A stretch of 64,000 nucleotides of DNA from Pseudokordiimonas caeni (GTDB lineage Bacteria > Pseudomonadota > Alphaproteobacteria > Sphingomonadales > Kordiimonadaceae), in contig NZ_JAPPRR010000001.1 of NCBI RefSeq assembly GCF_026719705.1, forward strand, positions 1,651,255 through 1,715,254, given 5' to 3'. A program made the translations under genes and the position numbers. Numbering within the stretch: the first letter of the stretch is position 1; each line of letters begins with the position of its first letter. A model generated the notes under the pieces. That model had not been told where the DNA came from. It was given only the letters and a program-made list of their open reading frames with translations, and made no database searches. Below are positions 9,459-17,530 of this stretch, piece by piece.

Positions 9459-10754
9459 TTATTCAGCCGGCTTGCTGATACGCAGCACTTTGGCTTCGTG
9501 GCCGATCACTTCGACCGTGTAGGGGATGTCGTAGGTGCCTTTGTCCTCGTGATCCCAAAGGTCGCGGATAGCAGCCTTTGCCCAAGGCAGTCCCAGATCG
9601 CGCTTCCAGTTGATCGTCATGTCAGCCGTCGTGCCGTTGCGGTTGAGAAGGGCTACCGCCCAGCTGCCATCGGAAAGCTCGCGGGCATAAATCTCATAGT
9701 CGCCTTCATCGCGGACCTTCTCGGCCTGAAGCCCGAGCGGGTCCTGACTGATGGCGATCACCTCAGCGTTCGTGAGCGTTTCAAGCGTGTAAGGGTCGAG
9801 GTTGCGCACATCCGAGCCCACCAGAAGCGGCGACGCCAGCATGGCCCACAGGGAGAAGTGGGTGCGATATTCAACGTTCGACGCCCCCGCCCCGACAAGC
9901 TCCTTGCTCTTGCCGTCAAGACCGACGATCAGCATGTCGAAATCGTTCCACTGGCCCGGCTTGGCATAGCGGGAAAGCTCCACCCCGCGGTCGATCATGT
10001 CGAGCACATCGAAATAATATTGTTCACGGTTTTCGGGATAATCGAAATCGTCCGAAATATCCTGCCCGATGCGCCAGTGGTTGGCGCCGATGTCCCCGGC
10101 CCACTCCCAGATGTTGGTCCAGCCGCAATGGCAGGTGTGATAAACGATATCGCGTTTCTCGCTGATCAGTGCTTTCGACATTTTCAGGAAGTCGCGGCGC
10201 ACCACGTCGGCCGGTTCCTTCACATGCGAGCAGCAGGCGTCGTATTTCAGGTGATCGATGCCCCACGAGGCGAACATGTCGGCGTCTTCGGCTTCATGGC
10301 CCGCACTGCCGGTGTAGCCCGCGCAAGTATCCTTGCCAGGGCCGGAATAGATGCCGAGCTTCATGCCATTCTTGTGAGCATAATCAGCCAGATACTTGAT
10401 CCCGCGCGGGAATTTCTCAGGGTCATATTCAAGCGGATGATCCGCCCGGCTGCCCTTATAGCGCTGCCAGCCGTCATCCAGATTGACATAGACATAGCCC
10501 GCGTCGCGCATGCCGTTCTTGACCATCGCATCGATGGTCTCGATCACCAGCTGCTCGTTGATTTCCACACCAAAGCCGTTCCAGCTGCTCCAGCCCATGG
10601 GCGGGGTCTTGGCGAGGCCGTTGCTCATATTGAGCGCTTCGAAATGCGTCACCTTTTCAGGCGAAGCGGGCTCCGTGGCCGCAGACGGCAGCGCGCAAGC
10701 CAGCGCCATCAGCCCGGCCATGGTTCCTGCCTGTACTGCTTTCAGAAATGTCAT
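9459..10754 (-). CDS. GH27 alpha-galactosidase/alpha-N-acetylgalactosaminidase, secreted
   Basis: A 431-residue exported retaining glycosidase. Signal peptide is about residues 1-25. The GH27 hallmark TPPMGWSSWNGFG opens the barrel, followed by YVNLDDGWQ, GIYSGPGKDTCAG, and FASWGIDHLKYDACC whose Asp is the expected nucleophile. The acid/base region is WRIGQDISDDFD. The usual family CEWG segment reads CHCG here, which changes the residue contacting the sugar C2 substituent and may favour GalNAc over Gal. A small beta domain closes the protein. AGGAGC precedes the ATG. Confidence 0.9.
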   Translation of the reverse strand: MTFLKAVQAGTMAGLMALACALPSAATEPASPEKVTHFEALNMSNGLAKTPPMGWSSWNGFGVEINEQLVIETIDAMVKNGMRDAGYVYVNLDDGWQRYKGSRADHPLEYDPEKFPRGIKYLADYAHKNGMKLGIYSGPGKDTCAGYTGSAGHEAEDADMFASWGIDHLKYDACCSHVKEPADVVRRDFLKMSKALISEKRDIVYHTCHCGWTNIWEWAGDIGANHWRIGQDISDDFDYPENREQYYFDVLDMIDRGVELSRYAKPGQWNDFDMLIVGLDGKSKELVGAGASNVEYRTHFSLWAMLASPLLVGSDVRNLDPYTLETLTNAEVIAISQDPLGLQAEKVRDEGDYEIYARELSDGSWAVALLNRNGTTADMTINWKRDLGLPWAKAAIRDLWDHEDKGTYDIPYTVEVIGHEAKVLRISKPAE

Positions 10755-10783
10755 CCTGTTGCTCCTGCTGATCTTTCAACGGG

Positions 10784-10809
10784 CGAACCGGCGCCGGGGC
10801 GCCGGTTCG
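10784..10809. promoter_or_regulatory. Intercistronic hairpin between TonB receptor and GH27 gene
   Basis: Perfect 12-bp GC-rich inverted repeat with a 2-nt centre (CGAACCGGCGCC / GGCGCCGGTTCG). On the minus strand it follows the receptor stop codon but no T-run comes after it. It is therefore more likely a transcript-stabilising or partial attenuation element than a full terminator. It could keep receptor mRNA above enzyme mRNA. Confidence 0.6.
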
Positions 10810-10856
10810 GGAATTGGAAGGCGGCAGGCGTGAGGGTGGCTGCCACCGCGCGAGCC

Positions 10857-13601
10857 CTAGAAATTATAGCTCGCACCCAGGAAGAAGCTGCGCCCCCAGC
10901 TTTCAAAGCCGGAAACAAGACGCGGGTCGCCAAGATAGGAGCGTTCCTTCGCGTTCGTCAGGTTGTTGCCCTTGGCATAAATGTCGATATGGTCGGTCAG
11001 ATGATAGCTGAGCGATGCGGACACCCAGGTGACAGCCTCACCCGTTGACGGCACGCCCTCAATCGGGCTGAACAGCGACACAATCGTCTTGCCGCTATAA
11101 TCTGCCGAAATCATCGCCTCGAACTTGTCGTTCGCATAGATACCGGCAAGCGAATAGGCGTGCTTCGATACACCCTCGAGCCCTTCTTCAACCCCGCCGA
11201 TCTTCGCCTTCGTATCCGTGTAGGTATAGTTGGCGATGATACCAAAACCGTTGTCGAAGAAATATTGAAGGCCGACCTCGAAGCCCTTCACCTTGGCGCT
11301 TTCGCCGTTCACCGGTGCTTCAACGTAAAACTCCTGACCGGCAATCGGCACGTCATAGCTTGCCTGTGATGTCACGAACCCGCTGATATCCTTCCAGAAG
11401 AGGGCACCGGTAAGGGCCGAACCTTCCTTGAAATACCATTCTACAGCCAGATCCATCTGGTTGGCCTTGATCGGCTTGAGGTCGACGTTGCCGTCCACAT
11501 AAATCGAGAAGTCGCCGTCATAAGCATAGTCTTCGCGGGTGGGTGCCAACTGGTTGAGCGAGGGCCGCGCCATCGTTTTCGCGGCGGCGAAACGCAGGAT
11601 CAGGTCTTCGCGCATCCAGTAACCGAAATTCATGCTGGGCAGGAACTTGGTGTAGCTGCCGCTGCCCGATTTCGGCACCGCTTCACTGTAGGTCACGTCA
11701 TAGTGGCTAGTTGCCCCGCCGCTATCGACGAAGACAATGCTGGTGATTTCGTTCACCGCATAGTCGACGCTTGTTTTGGAGTGGATGAGCCGACCGCCGA
11801 CGTTGGCAAACCAGTTGTCGCCTTCAAAATCGGCCTGCACATAACCGGCCCAGGTTTCTTCCTTTACGCCGTAGGATTTGACCGGGTTGCGCACCGGGGT
11901 CATCAGGTCCGAGTAATTTTCAGGATAGGTGATGCCGTTGATCGTCTGGCCGTCCGAGGCACGAAGGGCTGCCCAATAGGCATCCAGATCGAAGACAACA
12001 AATTCGCGCGGGAAATCACCGTCCACGCCGGACATGAAATTGTCGACCGGCAGCGGGCGCACCACATCCACCCCCACATCCCCGAAGGTGAAGGGATAAT
12101 CGCAATAGTTACAGGCATTGTCGAGGTTATCGACGGTGTCGCGCTTCTTCGTGCGCTTGGTGTAAGCGCCGCCGAACTTGATGGCTGAAACCAGCCCCAT
12201 ATCCGGATTCGCTTCAAAATCGAGCGTCGAGCCGAAGACTTCATCATGCACATCGGTGCCGCCAAGCTCGGCCCAATGGACGCCGTAATCGTCGTTGCCA
12301 AGGTCGGCAAGGGAGCGGCCGTCTTCCAGTTCAATCGTAATGTTGGGCAGGCCATTCTCATTCAGGCTGAAATGGCCGGTATGATCGCCGGCAGCACCTG
12401 CCACCACCCAGCTATCCTTCCCGCCGGACAGGCGCTTGGCCTTGGAGTAGTAAATATCACCGACGGCGCGGAAGGATTCGTTGAAATCGTATTTGCCGTT
12501 CCAACCAACCTGATAGGTATCGACCACACGATGCTCCACCCGCGTGACCTGTTCAGGGACCAGCCCGTGTACGGTCATGCCGGTGACAAGGCCGTTGTCG
12601 ATAACGATGTCGCTCCAGTTCCCGAACTCACCGGCGTCGCTTTCATCGTAATATTCTACATAGAAGGCTTCATTATAGCCGGATGCCGGGGAATCGAGCC
12701 GGGTAAAAAGGCCGTCCAGCGTCATTTCGAATTTGTCGTTCGGGCGGAACTGCAAGGCACCGGAGACCGCCCAGCGCTTTTTCTGCTCAAGCCAGGTCCC
12801 GATGGAGTAGCAGCACGGCGAGGTCAGCACGTCAGCGGAGCCAAGCTGGCCCTCCGCACCGATATCCGCGGCAGACGGCCAGTCCTGATTGAAATGCATT
12901 TCACCAAGGCCATCCGACCGCACGCTGCGGTCAGCGTAAGTGACGCCGAGCTGGACGCCCACCGTATCATCCTTGAAGGTCTGGCTGATCACGCCCGAAA
13001 ACTTGTAGCCAAGGTCTTCCGACAGGCTGTTGTAATCGCCCTCGCCACGCACGGACGCGTTGAAGCCGGGACGATCCAGCGGGCGGGCAGAACGCAGGTT
13101 CACAGAGCCACCGATGCTGCCTTCAAGCGCGCTCGCAACCGGCGACTTGAGGACATCCGCTCCCGAAATCACTTCGGAGGGCAACACATCAAAGGCGAAG
13201 TCCCGGCCATCATCGTCCGTGGCCAGGATGCGGTTGTTCAGCGTTACAATGCTATATTGCGGCGGCAGGCCGCGCACGGTGACATATTGCCCTTCCCCAC
13301 CGTGCCCGCGCGAGATGGTGATCCCGGTAATATGCTGCAGAGAGTCGGCGACGTTGGCATCCGGAAACTTGCCCAGTTCTTCCGCCGAAATGGAATCAAG
13401 CACACTGCGCGCTTCGCGCTTGGTCGCCAGCGACCGCTCAAGACTGGCGCGTTTGCCGGTTACGACGATTTCGTCAAAAACGGCATCCTCACCCCCACTG
13501 GCGGCTGGCGCATCCTGCGCCAGCAACGCCTGACTGAAAGCACCCATACCAAGGATGCCGCACAGGGCAGTCCTAGAAGCAAAAATCAAAGCTCGGTTCA
13601 T
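10857..13601 (-). CDS. TonB-dependent receptor of the GalNAc locus
   Basis: A 914-residue outer-membrane receptor and first gene of the GalNAc operon. The signal peptide is about residues 1-28, followed by a TonB box (DEIVVTGKR), a plug with LGKFPDANVADSLQHITGITISR and VTVRGLPPQYSIVTLNNR, then a long barrel ending in the canonical aromatic residue (SYNF). The plug wording is typical of carbohydrate-related receptors in Caulobacter- and sphingomonad-like bacteria. ATG at 13601 follows AGGTGGGG; a GTG four codons upstream is less well placed. Import of GalNAc-containing oligosaccharide is inferred from the operon. Confidence 0.92.
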   Translation of the reverse strand: MNRALIFASRTALCGILGMGAFSQALLAQDAPAASGGEDAVFDEIVVTGKRASLERSLATKREARSVLDSISAEELGKFPDANVADSLQHITGITISRGHGGEGQYVTVRGLPPQYSIVTLNNRILATDDDGRDFAFDVLPSEVISGADVLKSPVASALEGSIGGSVNLRSARPLDRPGFNASVRGEGDYNSLSEDLGYKFSGVISQTFKDDTVGVQLGVTYADRSVRSDGLGEMHFNQDWPSAADIGAEGQLGSADVLTSPCCYSIGTWLEQKKRWAVSGALQFRPNDKFEMTLDGLFTRLDSPASGYNEAFYVEYYDESDAGEFGNWSDIVIDNGLVTGMTVHGLVPEQVTRVEHRVVDTYQVGWNGKYDFNESFRAVGDIYYSKAKRLSGGKDSWVVAGAAGDHTGHFSLNENGLPNITIELEDGRSLADLGNDDYGVHWAELGGTDVHDEVFGSTLDFEANPDMGLVSAIKFGGAYTKRTKKRDTVDNLDNACNYCDYPFTFGDVGVDVVRPLPVDNFMSGVDGDFPREFVVFDLDAYWAALRASDGQTINGITYPENYSDLMTPVRNPVKSYGVKEETWAGYVQADFEGDNWFANVGGRLIHSKTSVDYAVNEITSIVFVDSGGATSHYDVTYSEAVPKSGSGSYTKFLPSMNFGYWMREDLILRFAAAKTMARPSLNQLAPTREDYAYDGDFSIYVDGNVDLKPIKANQMDLAVEWYFKEGSALTGALFWKDISGFVTSQASYDVPIAGQEFYVEAPVNGESAKVKGFEVGLQYFFDNGFGIIANYTYTDTKAKIGGVEEGLEGVSKHAYSLAGIYANDKFEAMISADYSGKTIVSLFSPIEGVPSTGEAVTWVSASLSYHLTDHIDIYAKGNNLTNAKERSYLGDPRLVSGFESWGRSFFLGASYNF

Positions 13602-13707
13602 CGCAATCCCCACCTGTTTCCGGTGTTTCCTGACATGGAGACCCTCTGACGTGCATTTGACCGTCTAACACGGCCCGCACAGCGCCTCCTCCCAGAAACG
13701 AATGGTA

Positions 13708-13786
13708 ATGAAACATTCACGGAGCACAAACATTATCGCAATGAAACGTTATGAAATTTTAAAATGATACAAAATGAAATATTCAT
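13708..13786. promoter_or_regulatory. Candidate AgaR-type operator array
   Basis: The 327-bp gap between the divergent receptor and vanX-like genes holds four ATGAAA-type repeats starting at 13708, 13741, 13751 and 13774, spaced 33, 10 and 23 bp, close to whole helical turns. Read on the minus strand, TTTCATTTTGTATC (13766-13779) matches the E. coli AgaR consensus as I recall it (TTTCRTTTYRTTTY) with one mismatch. This makes it a likely binding site for the DeoR/AgaR-like protein. No other feature is evident in the gap. Confidence 0.5.
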
Positions 13787-13928
13787 GCCTGCGATTGAAA
13801 CACCGACACCACAAAAGCGCAATCGGAGGGTATGCAGAATGCCAGAGAATCAGCGGGTGCCCAAAGGCGGTCCTTCCTATATCCTTCCCGCAGCTAATTC
13901 ACGAAACCGGACTTTGGGGACTGACTAT

Positions 13929-14600
13929 ATGAAACGATTGCTTTCCGGCATTCCTGTGCTTTTGATATCGGCAACGGTCGGGGCCGGAGCAGAACGGTCT
14001 CCCATGATTGATTTGCAACGCGATGTGCCCGGGATTGTCTGCGACGCGCGATACGCGGGCACGGAAAATTTCACCGGTCGGCCGCTGACCGGATATGAGA
14101 AGCCCGTGTGTCTCGGAACACCCGAACTCGCATCAGGCCTCGCTCATGCGCAGGCGTCGCTCGCCCCTTACGGCCTTAAACTGGTTATTTTCGATGCCTA
14201 TCGGCCGCAGTCTGCGGTGGATGGGCTGGTCAAATGGGCGGCCGAAGAAAAAGACACCCTGCGCAAGGCCGACTATTATCCCGAGGTTTCGAAAGATCGC
14301 CTCATTCCGGACGGCTACATTGCCGCCAGATCAGGCCATTCCCGCGGCGGCACTGTGGACCTTTCCATCTCCGACAGCAAGACAGGCGCCTTGCTGGACA
14401 TGGGCACGGGCTTCGACTTCTTCGGCCCCGCATCGGGCATTTCGGCGACAGGTCTTTCTGCACAGCAAAAGGCCAACAGGGCTTTGCTGGCCTCCGTGAT
14501 GCAGGCTGCAGGCTTTGTCCCCTACGAGGCCGAGTGGTGGCACTTCCGCCTGAAAGACGAACCCTGGCCCGATACCTATTTCGATACGCCGGTAAGGTAG
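13929..14600 (+). CDS. Secreted D-alanyl-D-alanine dipeptidase (VanX/DdpX family)
   Basis: A 223-residue zinc dipeptidase of the M15D family. A signal peptide (about 1-20) precedes the domain. The zinc-site motif SGHSRGGTVDLS supplies His and Asp, and EWWHF supplies the catalytic Glu and third ligand His. IFDAYRPQSAVDG is also a family marker. Start ATG 13929 follows GGGGA; the frame is open further upstream without a better site. In a Gram-negative this is expected to recycle periplasmic D-Ala-D-Ala rather than give vancomycin resistance. It is transcribed divergently from the receptor. Confidence 0.9.
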   Translation: MKRLLSGIPVLLISATVGAGAERSPMIDLQRDVPGIVCDARYAGTENFTGRPLTGYEKPVCLGTPELASGLAHAQASLAPYGLKLVIFDAYRPQSAVDGLVKWAAEEKDTLRKADYYPEVSKDRLIPDGYIAARSGHSRGGTVDLSISDSKTGALLDMGTGFDFFGPASGISATGLSAQQKANRALLASVMQAAGFVPYEAEWWHFRLKDEPWPDTYFDTPVR

Positions 14601-14818
14601 AAGGCTACGCCAGGCGTCAAAAGCATGACCTCACAATCGCCTCAAATGGAACACAAAAACCAGATGCCACAAAATTCGAAGGTCAAATAATATTGTGCGA
14701 TATCAATTAAATAATTGAATCTTACTCACCATTGAATCCGAGAAATTTTTCACGAGAACTTGGCGCACAAATTCTCTGTCACGTATTCTGCATAAAAGCA
14801 GGCATTGAACTTTTCACC
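14601..14818. other. AT-rich intergenic stretch with TTGGCGCAC half-site
   Basis: No gene is seen. The stretch is clearly richer in A+T than its flanks. At 14754-14776 GAGAA and TTCTC enclose TTGGCGCAC, which resembles one half of the repeats that flank the metal cassette at 40.8 and 48.2 kb. It marks the boundary between the GalNAc locus and the stress island. Confidence 0.4.
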
Positions 14819-15016
14819 CTAGGACGGTGCTGCATACAGATAGGCAAGGACGAACACCAGCAGCGCCGCGCCGACCACCCAGTAATAGCGCCGCCGCTTT
14901 TTCTTCGTATCGAACACCACCTCAGCTTGCCGGGCTTCGGTTGGCTGCAGTTTCGGCGCGCCTTCACTGGTGGTTTCGAAGGGCTTCTTGTCGGGCTTGT
15001 GCTCTGGTGTGGTCAT
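14819..15016 (-). CDS. Small single-pass membrane protein
   Basis: A 65-residue protein of unknown function. A polar, charged N-terminal half (about 1-42) ends in a KKKRRR stop-transfer-like cluster, then one hydrophobic helix (about 46-62). Topology rules predict the N-terminus in the cytoplasm. AGGAGC upstream and an exact stress-type promoter at 15051-15075 support it as a real gene of the stress island. No family recognised. Confidence 0.72.
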   Translation of the reverse strand: MTTPEHKPDKKPFETTSEGAPKLQPTEARQAEVVFDTKKKRRRYYWVVGAALLVFVLAYLYAAPS

Positions 15017-15050
15017 GGCCGGTCACTGCTCCTGATTGCTGAACCGGATT

Positions 15051-15075
15051 AACGCCTGACCCGCGTGCCAGTTCC
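15051..15075 (-). promoter_or_regulatory. EcfG-type promoter for the 65-residue membrane protein
   Basis: GGAAC-N16-CGTT exact match on the minus strand; 34 nt from the -10 element to the ATG. Divergent from the promoter at 15086. Confidence 0.75.
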
Positions 15076-15085
15076 CCGGCGAAAG

Positions 15086-15111
15086 GGAACCGGGCCCGGC
15101 CCCGCAGCGTT
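15086..15111 (+). promoter_or_regulatory. EcfG-type promoter for the 106-residue protein and BaeRF gene
   Basis: GGAAC-N17-CGTT, 45 nt upstream of the ATG at 15157. The spacing is one base longer than in most copies of this window. Confidence 0.6.
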
Positions 15112-15156
15112 ATTTTCAGCTAGAAATGCCTGGTTCGAGGCGGGAGCTGAAATCCG

Positions 15157-15477
15157 ATGCCCACATTCTCCATACTGCCCTTCTTGCCGCTGCTGCTGTT
15201 GCTGGCGTGGCCGTATGTGCAGAAGGTGAAACACGAGGATACCAAGCCCCTCGCTGCTTTTCTGGTATTCACCAGCATCCTGATCCTGATCACCTCGGCC
15301 ATCTATTATGTCGCCCTCTGGGTCACGATATGGATGGCCCCTGCCGAAGCGCAGCAAGTACCTGCCTTTGGTGGATGGCTGCTCGCCCTGATCAGCCTGA
15401 TGGGCTTCCTTTTCGCCTTCTGGATTGCTGATCGCATCGTGCGCCGCCGGCCACGGCATAGAAGGCCGCCGAACTGA
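15157..15477 (+). CDS. Small two- to three-pass membrane protein
   Basis: A 106-residue hydrophobic protein of unknown function. Predicted membrane segments are about residues 4-20, 32-60 and 73-92, with a strongly basic C-terminus (RRRPRHRRPP) that should be cytoplasmic. GGGAGC precedes the ATG. It is followed after 37 nt by the BaeRF gene, so it probably shares a transcript with it under the stress promoter. No family recognised. Confidence 0.7.
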   Translation: MPTFSILPFLPLLLLLAWPYVQKVKHEDTKPLAAFLVFTSILILITSAIYYVALWVTIWMAPAEAQQVPAFGGWLLALISLMGFLFAFWIADRIVRRRPRHRRPPN

Positions 15478-15514
15478 GCATCAAACCCTTGCAAACGCAC
15501 TGAGGAGTGAAGCC

Positions 15515-16621
15515 ATGATTTCCCGATCCGACCTGCAATCCATCATCCTTGCAACGCCTGACGCTGCCGTTTCGCTTTTCATGCCGGTTTATCAGGCACC
15601 ACCCGAGGACAGGCAGAATCCCATTCGCCTGCAGAATCTCATGCGGGAAGCCGAGAAAAAACTGAAGGAACGGGACGTCAATCCTGACGCCCTGATCGCC
15701 CCGGCAATGAAAAGGATCAAGGACGACAACATACTGGCCGAGCCTGACACACGCGGCCTCGCCCTCTTCTTCTCGCGGTCGGATTTCCAGCATTTTTCCG
15801 TCCCCCGGGAAGTGGGGGAGCGGGTGTTTGTCTGCGAACGCTATGTCATCCGCCCGCTGCTGCCGTTTCTGGAGCAAGGCGGGCAATATTTCCTGATCGG
15901 CGTCACCCAGCAGAATTCCACCCTTTATTGCGGTGACAATAGCGGTATCGCCGTCTGGAAACGTGACGTACGGGAAGAGACGTTGAAGGAAATTCGCGAA
16001 CGGACCGAACTGCCCGCTGATGTGGGTTTCCACCCGTCCGGCACCGCAACCCGCGGCGGCAAACCGGCCGCCCGGTTCCACGCACAAGGCGACAGCCCCG
16101 AGGACTATAAGCAGATCCAGCTTGACCAGTTTGTGGCCGGTGTCGCCCGCCAGACGGACCGTATCCTGAAGGACGAAACCGCGCCGCTTGTGGTCATTGC
16201 CGATCCGACCATGCTCGGGCTCTTCCGCAAGCATTGCACCTATCAGGGCCTGGAAAACGAAGGCATCGACAAATCCCCTGAAGACAAGAGCCTTGCCGAA
16301 TTGCACGCGGAAGCATGGCCCATCGCCGACAAAGCCATCAACTGGCAGAAGCGCGAGGAGATTTCACGTGTTCTCGCCAATGTCGGGCGCGGCGACGACA
16401 GGGCCATTCTCAATCAGGATGAAATCTTGAAACGAGCCCGCGAAGGCCGGGTCGACACCCTGCTGCTGGCGGCCGACCGGCTGGAATCAATGGACCGGGC
16501 CAACCGGGATATGGGTGACCTTCTGGCGCGCGAGACACTCTCGCACGGTGGCAATACATTTCTTGTGAAAGCGGCGGACCTGCCGGGCAAGGCCGCGGTT
16601 GCGGCCCTTGTCCGGCACTAG
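15515..16621 (+). CDS. Bacterial archaeo-eukaryotic release factor (BaeRF, family 3-like)
   Basis: A 368-residue cytoplasmic protein resembling bacterial homologues of eukaryotic/archaeal peptide release factor eRF1 (BaeRF group). Such proteins are thought to act on stalled or hibernating ribosomes under stress. The visible layout is an N-terminal domain with SLFMPVYQAPPEDRQNPIRLQNLM, a central FLIGVTQQNSTLY segment, and a C-terminal eRF1-like domain with VDTLLLAADR and a typical end (ARETLSHGGNTFLV). ATG at 15515 follows GAGGAG. Family is assigned from these signatures from memory; exact subfamily is uncertain. Confidence 0.75.
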   Translation: MISRSDLQSIILATPDAAVSLFMPVYQAPPEDRQNPIRLQNLMREAEKKLKERDVNPDALIAPAMKRIKDDNILAEPDTRGLALFFSRSDFQHFSVPREVGERVFVCERYVIRPLLPFLEQGGQYFLIGVTQQNSTLYCGDNSGIAVWKRDVREETLKEIRERTELPADVGFHPSGTATRGGKPAARFHAQGDSPEDYKQIQLDQFVAGVARQTDRILKDETAPLVVIADPTMLGLFRKHCTYQGLENEGIDKSPEDKSLAELHAEAWPIADKAINWQKREEISRVLANVGRGDDRAILNQDEILKRAREGRVDTLLLAADRLESMDRANRDMGDLLARETLSHGGNTFLVKAADLPGKAAVAALVRH

Positions 16622-16656
16622 GTCAGGTCGATCATTAGCCAAAACGGAAAGAAGTG

Positions 16657-16947
16657 TCAGGCGAGTTTGCTGCCGCCCTTGTGTCTGGCGCTTTCTTCCA
16701 CCAGTTCAGGATCAAGTTCGCGCAGCGCCTCCAGAATATCGTGAAGATCAAGCTGTTCGCCGTCACCGAGATTTTCCTCGGTGGCGACGGCAAGGTCTCG
16801 GGCATCATGCTCCATGGTGCGCAGTACACGGATTTTTTCATCCTTGCTGAGGATAGGACTGCGAACCACATCGATCGGCGCCTTGAAATAAAGTGCGGGG
16901 TCACGAAGAACGTCCGCCATTTTCTCTTTCGTAAATTTCCCGGACAT
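16657..16947 (-). CDS. Conserved small acidic protein downstream of dps
   Basis: A 96-residue soluble, charged protein of unknown function. It is predicted largely helical: a FTKEKMADVLRDPALYF start, a KDEKIRVLRTMEHDARDLAVATEENL middle and a DILEALREL segment near the end. The gene follows the Dps gene by 12 nt on the same strand and so falls under the same stress promoter. It is convergent with the BaeRF gene. No catalytic motif is seen. Confidence 0.7.
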   Translation of the reverse strand: MSGKFTKEKMADVLRDPALYFKAPIDVVRSPILSKDEKIRVLRTMEHDARDLAVATEENLGDGEQLDLHDILEALRELDPELVEESARHKGGSKLA

Positions 16948-16959
16948 CGGCCCGTCCGT

Positions 16960-17472
16960 TCATTTCGCAAGCAGTGATCGAAGCATCCAGGCTGCTTCTT
17001 CATGCGCACCGACGCGGGCAATCAGCATGTCCGCCGTATAGACATCGTCCACTTCCTCGGCGGCCGCAACGGCGCGGCGCATGCGATCAGCGATCTTTTC
17101 ATTCGCGGTGACGAGATCCTGCAGCATCTTTTCAGCGGAAGATGCTACGGGTGCACTCGTCAGGATCGACAGCTCCTCGAATTCCTTGAAGCTTGCGGGG
17201 GCAACGTGGCCGATGGCGCGGATGCGCTCGGCGATGCTGTCGGTTGCCTTGGCAAGGGCCTTATACTGCTTGTCGGTCAGCTTATGCAGGCTGTAGAAAA
17301 GCGGCCCGACCACGTTCCAGTGGGCGCCTTGCGTCTGCAAATACAGGATATAGGTGTCCGCAATCGCATGCGAAAGATAGCGCGCGAGCTTCCCGGTATC
17401 CCGGTCGGCAATACCGGAGCCGATCGTTTCTTCATGCGGTTTGGGTTTGAGGACCGTCGGTGTCTTGCTCAT
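16960..17472 (-). CDS. dps: Dps/ferritin-like DNA-protection protein
   Basis: A 170-residue Dps protein that oxidises ferrous iron with peroxide, stores it and can bind DNA. The ferroxidase signature LQTQGAHWNVVGPLFYSLHKLTDKQY (about residues 47-72) contains the His of the intersubunit iron site. The DSIAERIRAIGHVAP segment follows as expected. The N-terminal 30 residues are basic and flexible. ATG at 17472 follows AAGGAGC; a longer open frame upstream is not supported. An exact stress-type promoter lies 32 nt upstream. Confidence 0.92.
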   Translation of the reverse strand: MSKTPTVLKPKPHEETIGSGIADRDTGKLARYLSHAIADTYILYLQTQGAHWNVVGPLFYSLHKLTDKQYKALAKATDSIAERIRAIGHVAPASFKEFEELSILTSAPVASSAEKMLQDLVTANEKIADRMRRAVAAAEEVDDVYTADMLIARVGAHEEAAWMLRSLLAK

Positions 17473-17504
17473 CTCTACAGCTCCTTTTCTGTCTTCCATC
17501 AGAC

Positions 17505-17529
17505 AACGTCCATCCCCGGCAGCGGTTCC
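17505..17529 (-). promoter_or_regulatory. EcfG-type promoter for dps
   Basis: Exact GGAAC-N16-CGTT on the minus strand, 32 nt from the -10 element to the Dps ATG. It overlaps the 3' end of the upstream glutamate dehydrogenase gene. Confidence 0.78.
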
Positions 17530-17530
17530 C

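Noticed and set aside
9498-11048. Long plus-strand open frame (516 codons) over the GH27 and receptor genes
   Set aside because: It is antisense to two genes with clear family motifs; its translation has no domain and reflects GC-rich codon bias.
12246-13649. 467-codon plus-strand open frame
   Set aside because: Antisense shadow of the TonB receptor, no recognisable motif or ribosome site.
13929-14600. VanX-like gene as vancomycin resistance
   Set aside because: No VanH or VanA genes; the protein is secreted in a Gram-negative, fitting peptidoglycan recycling.
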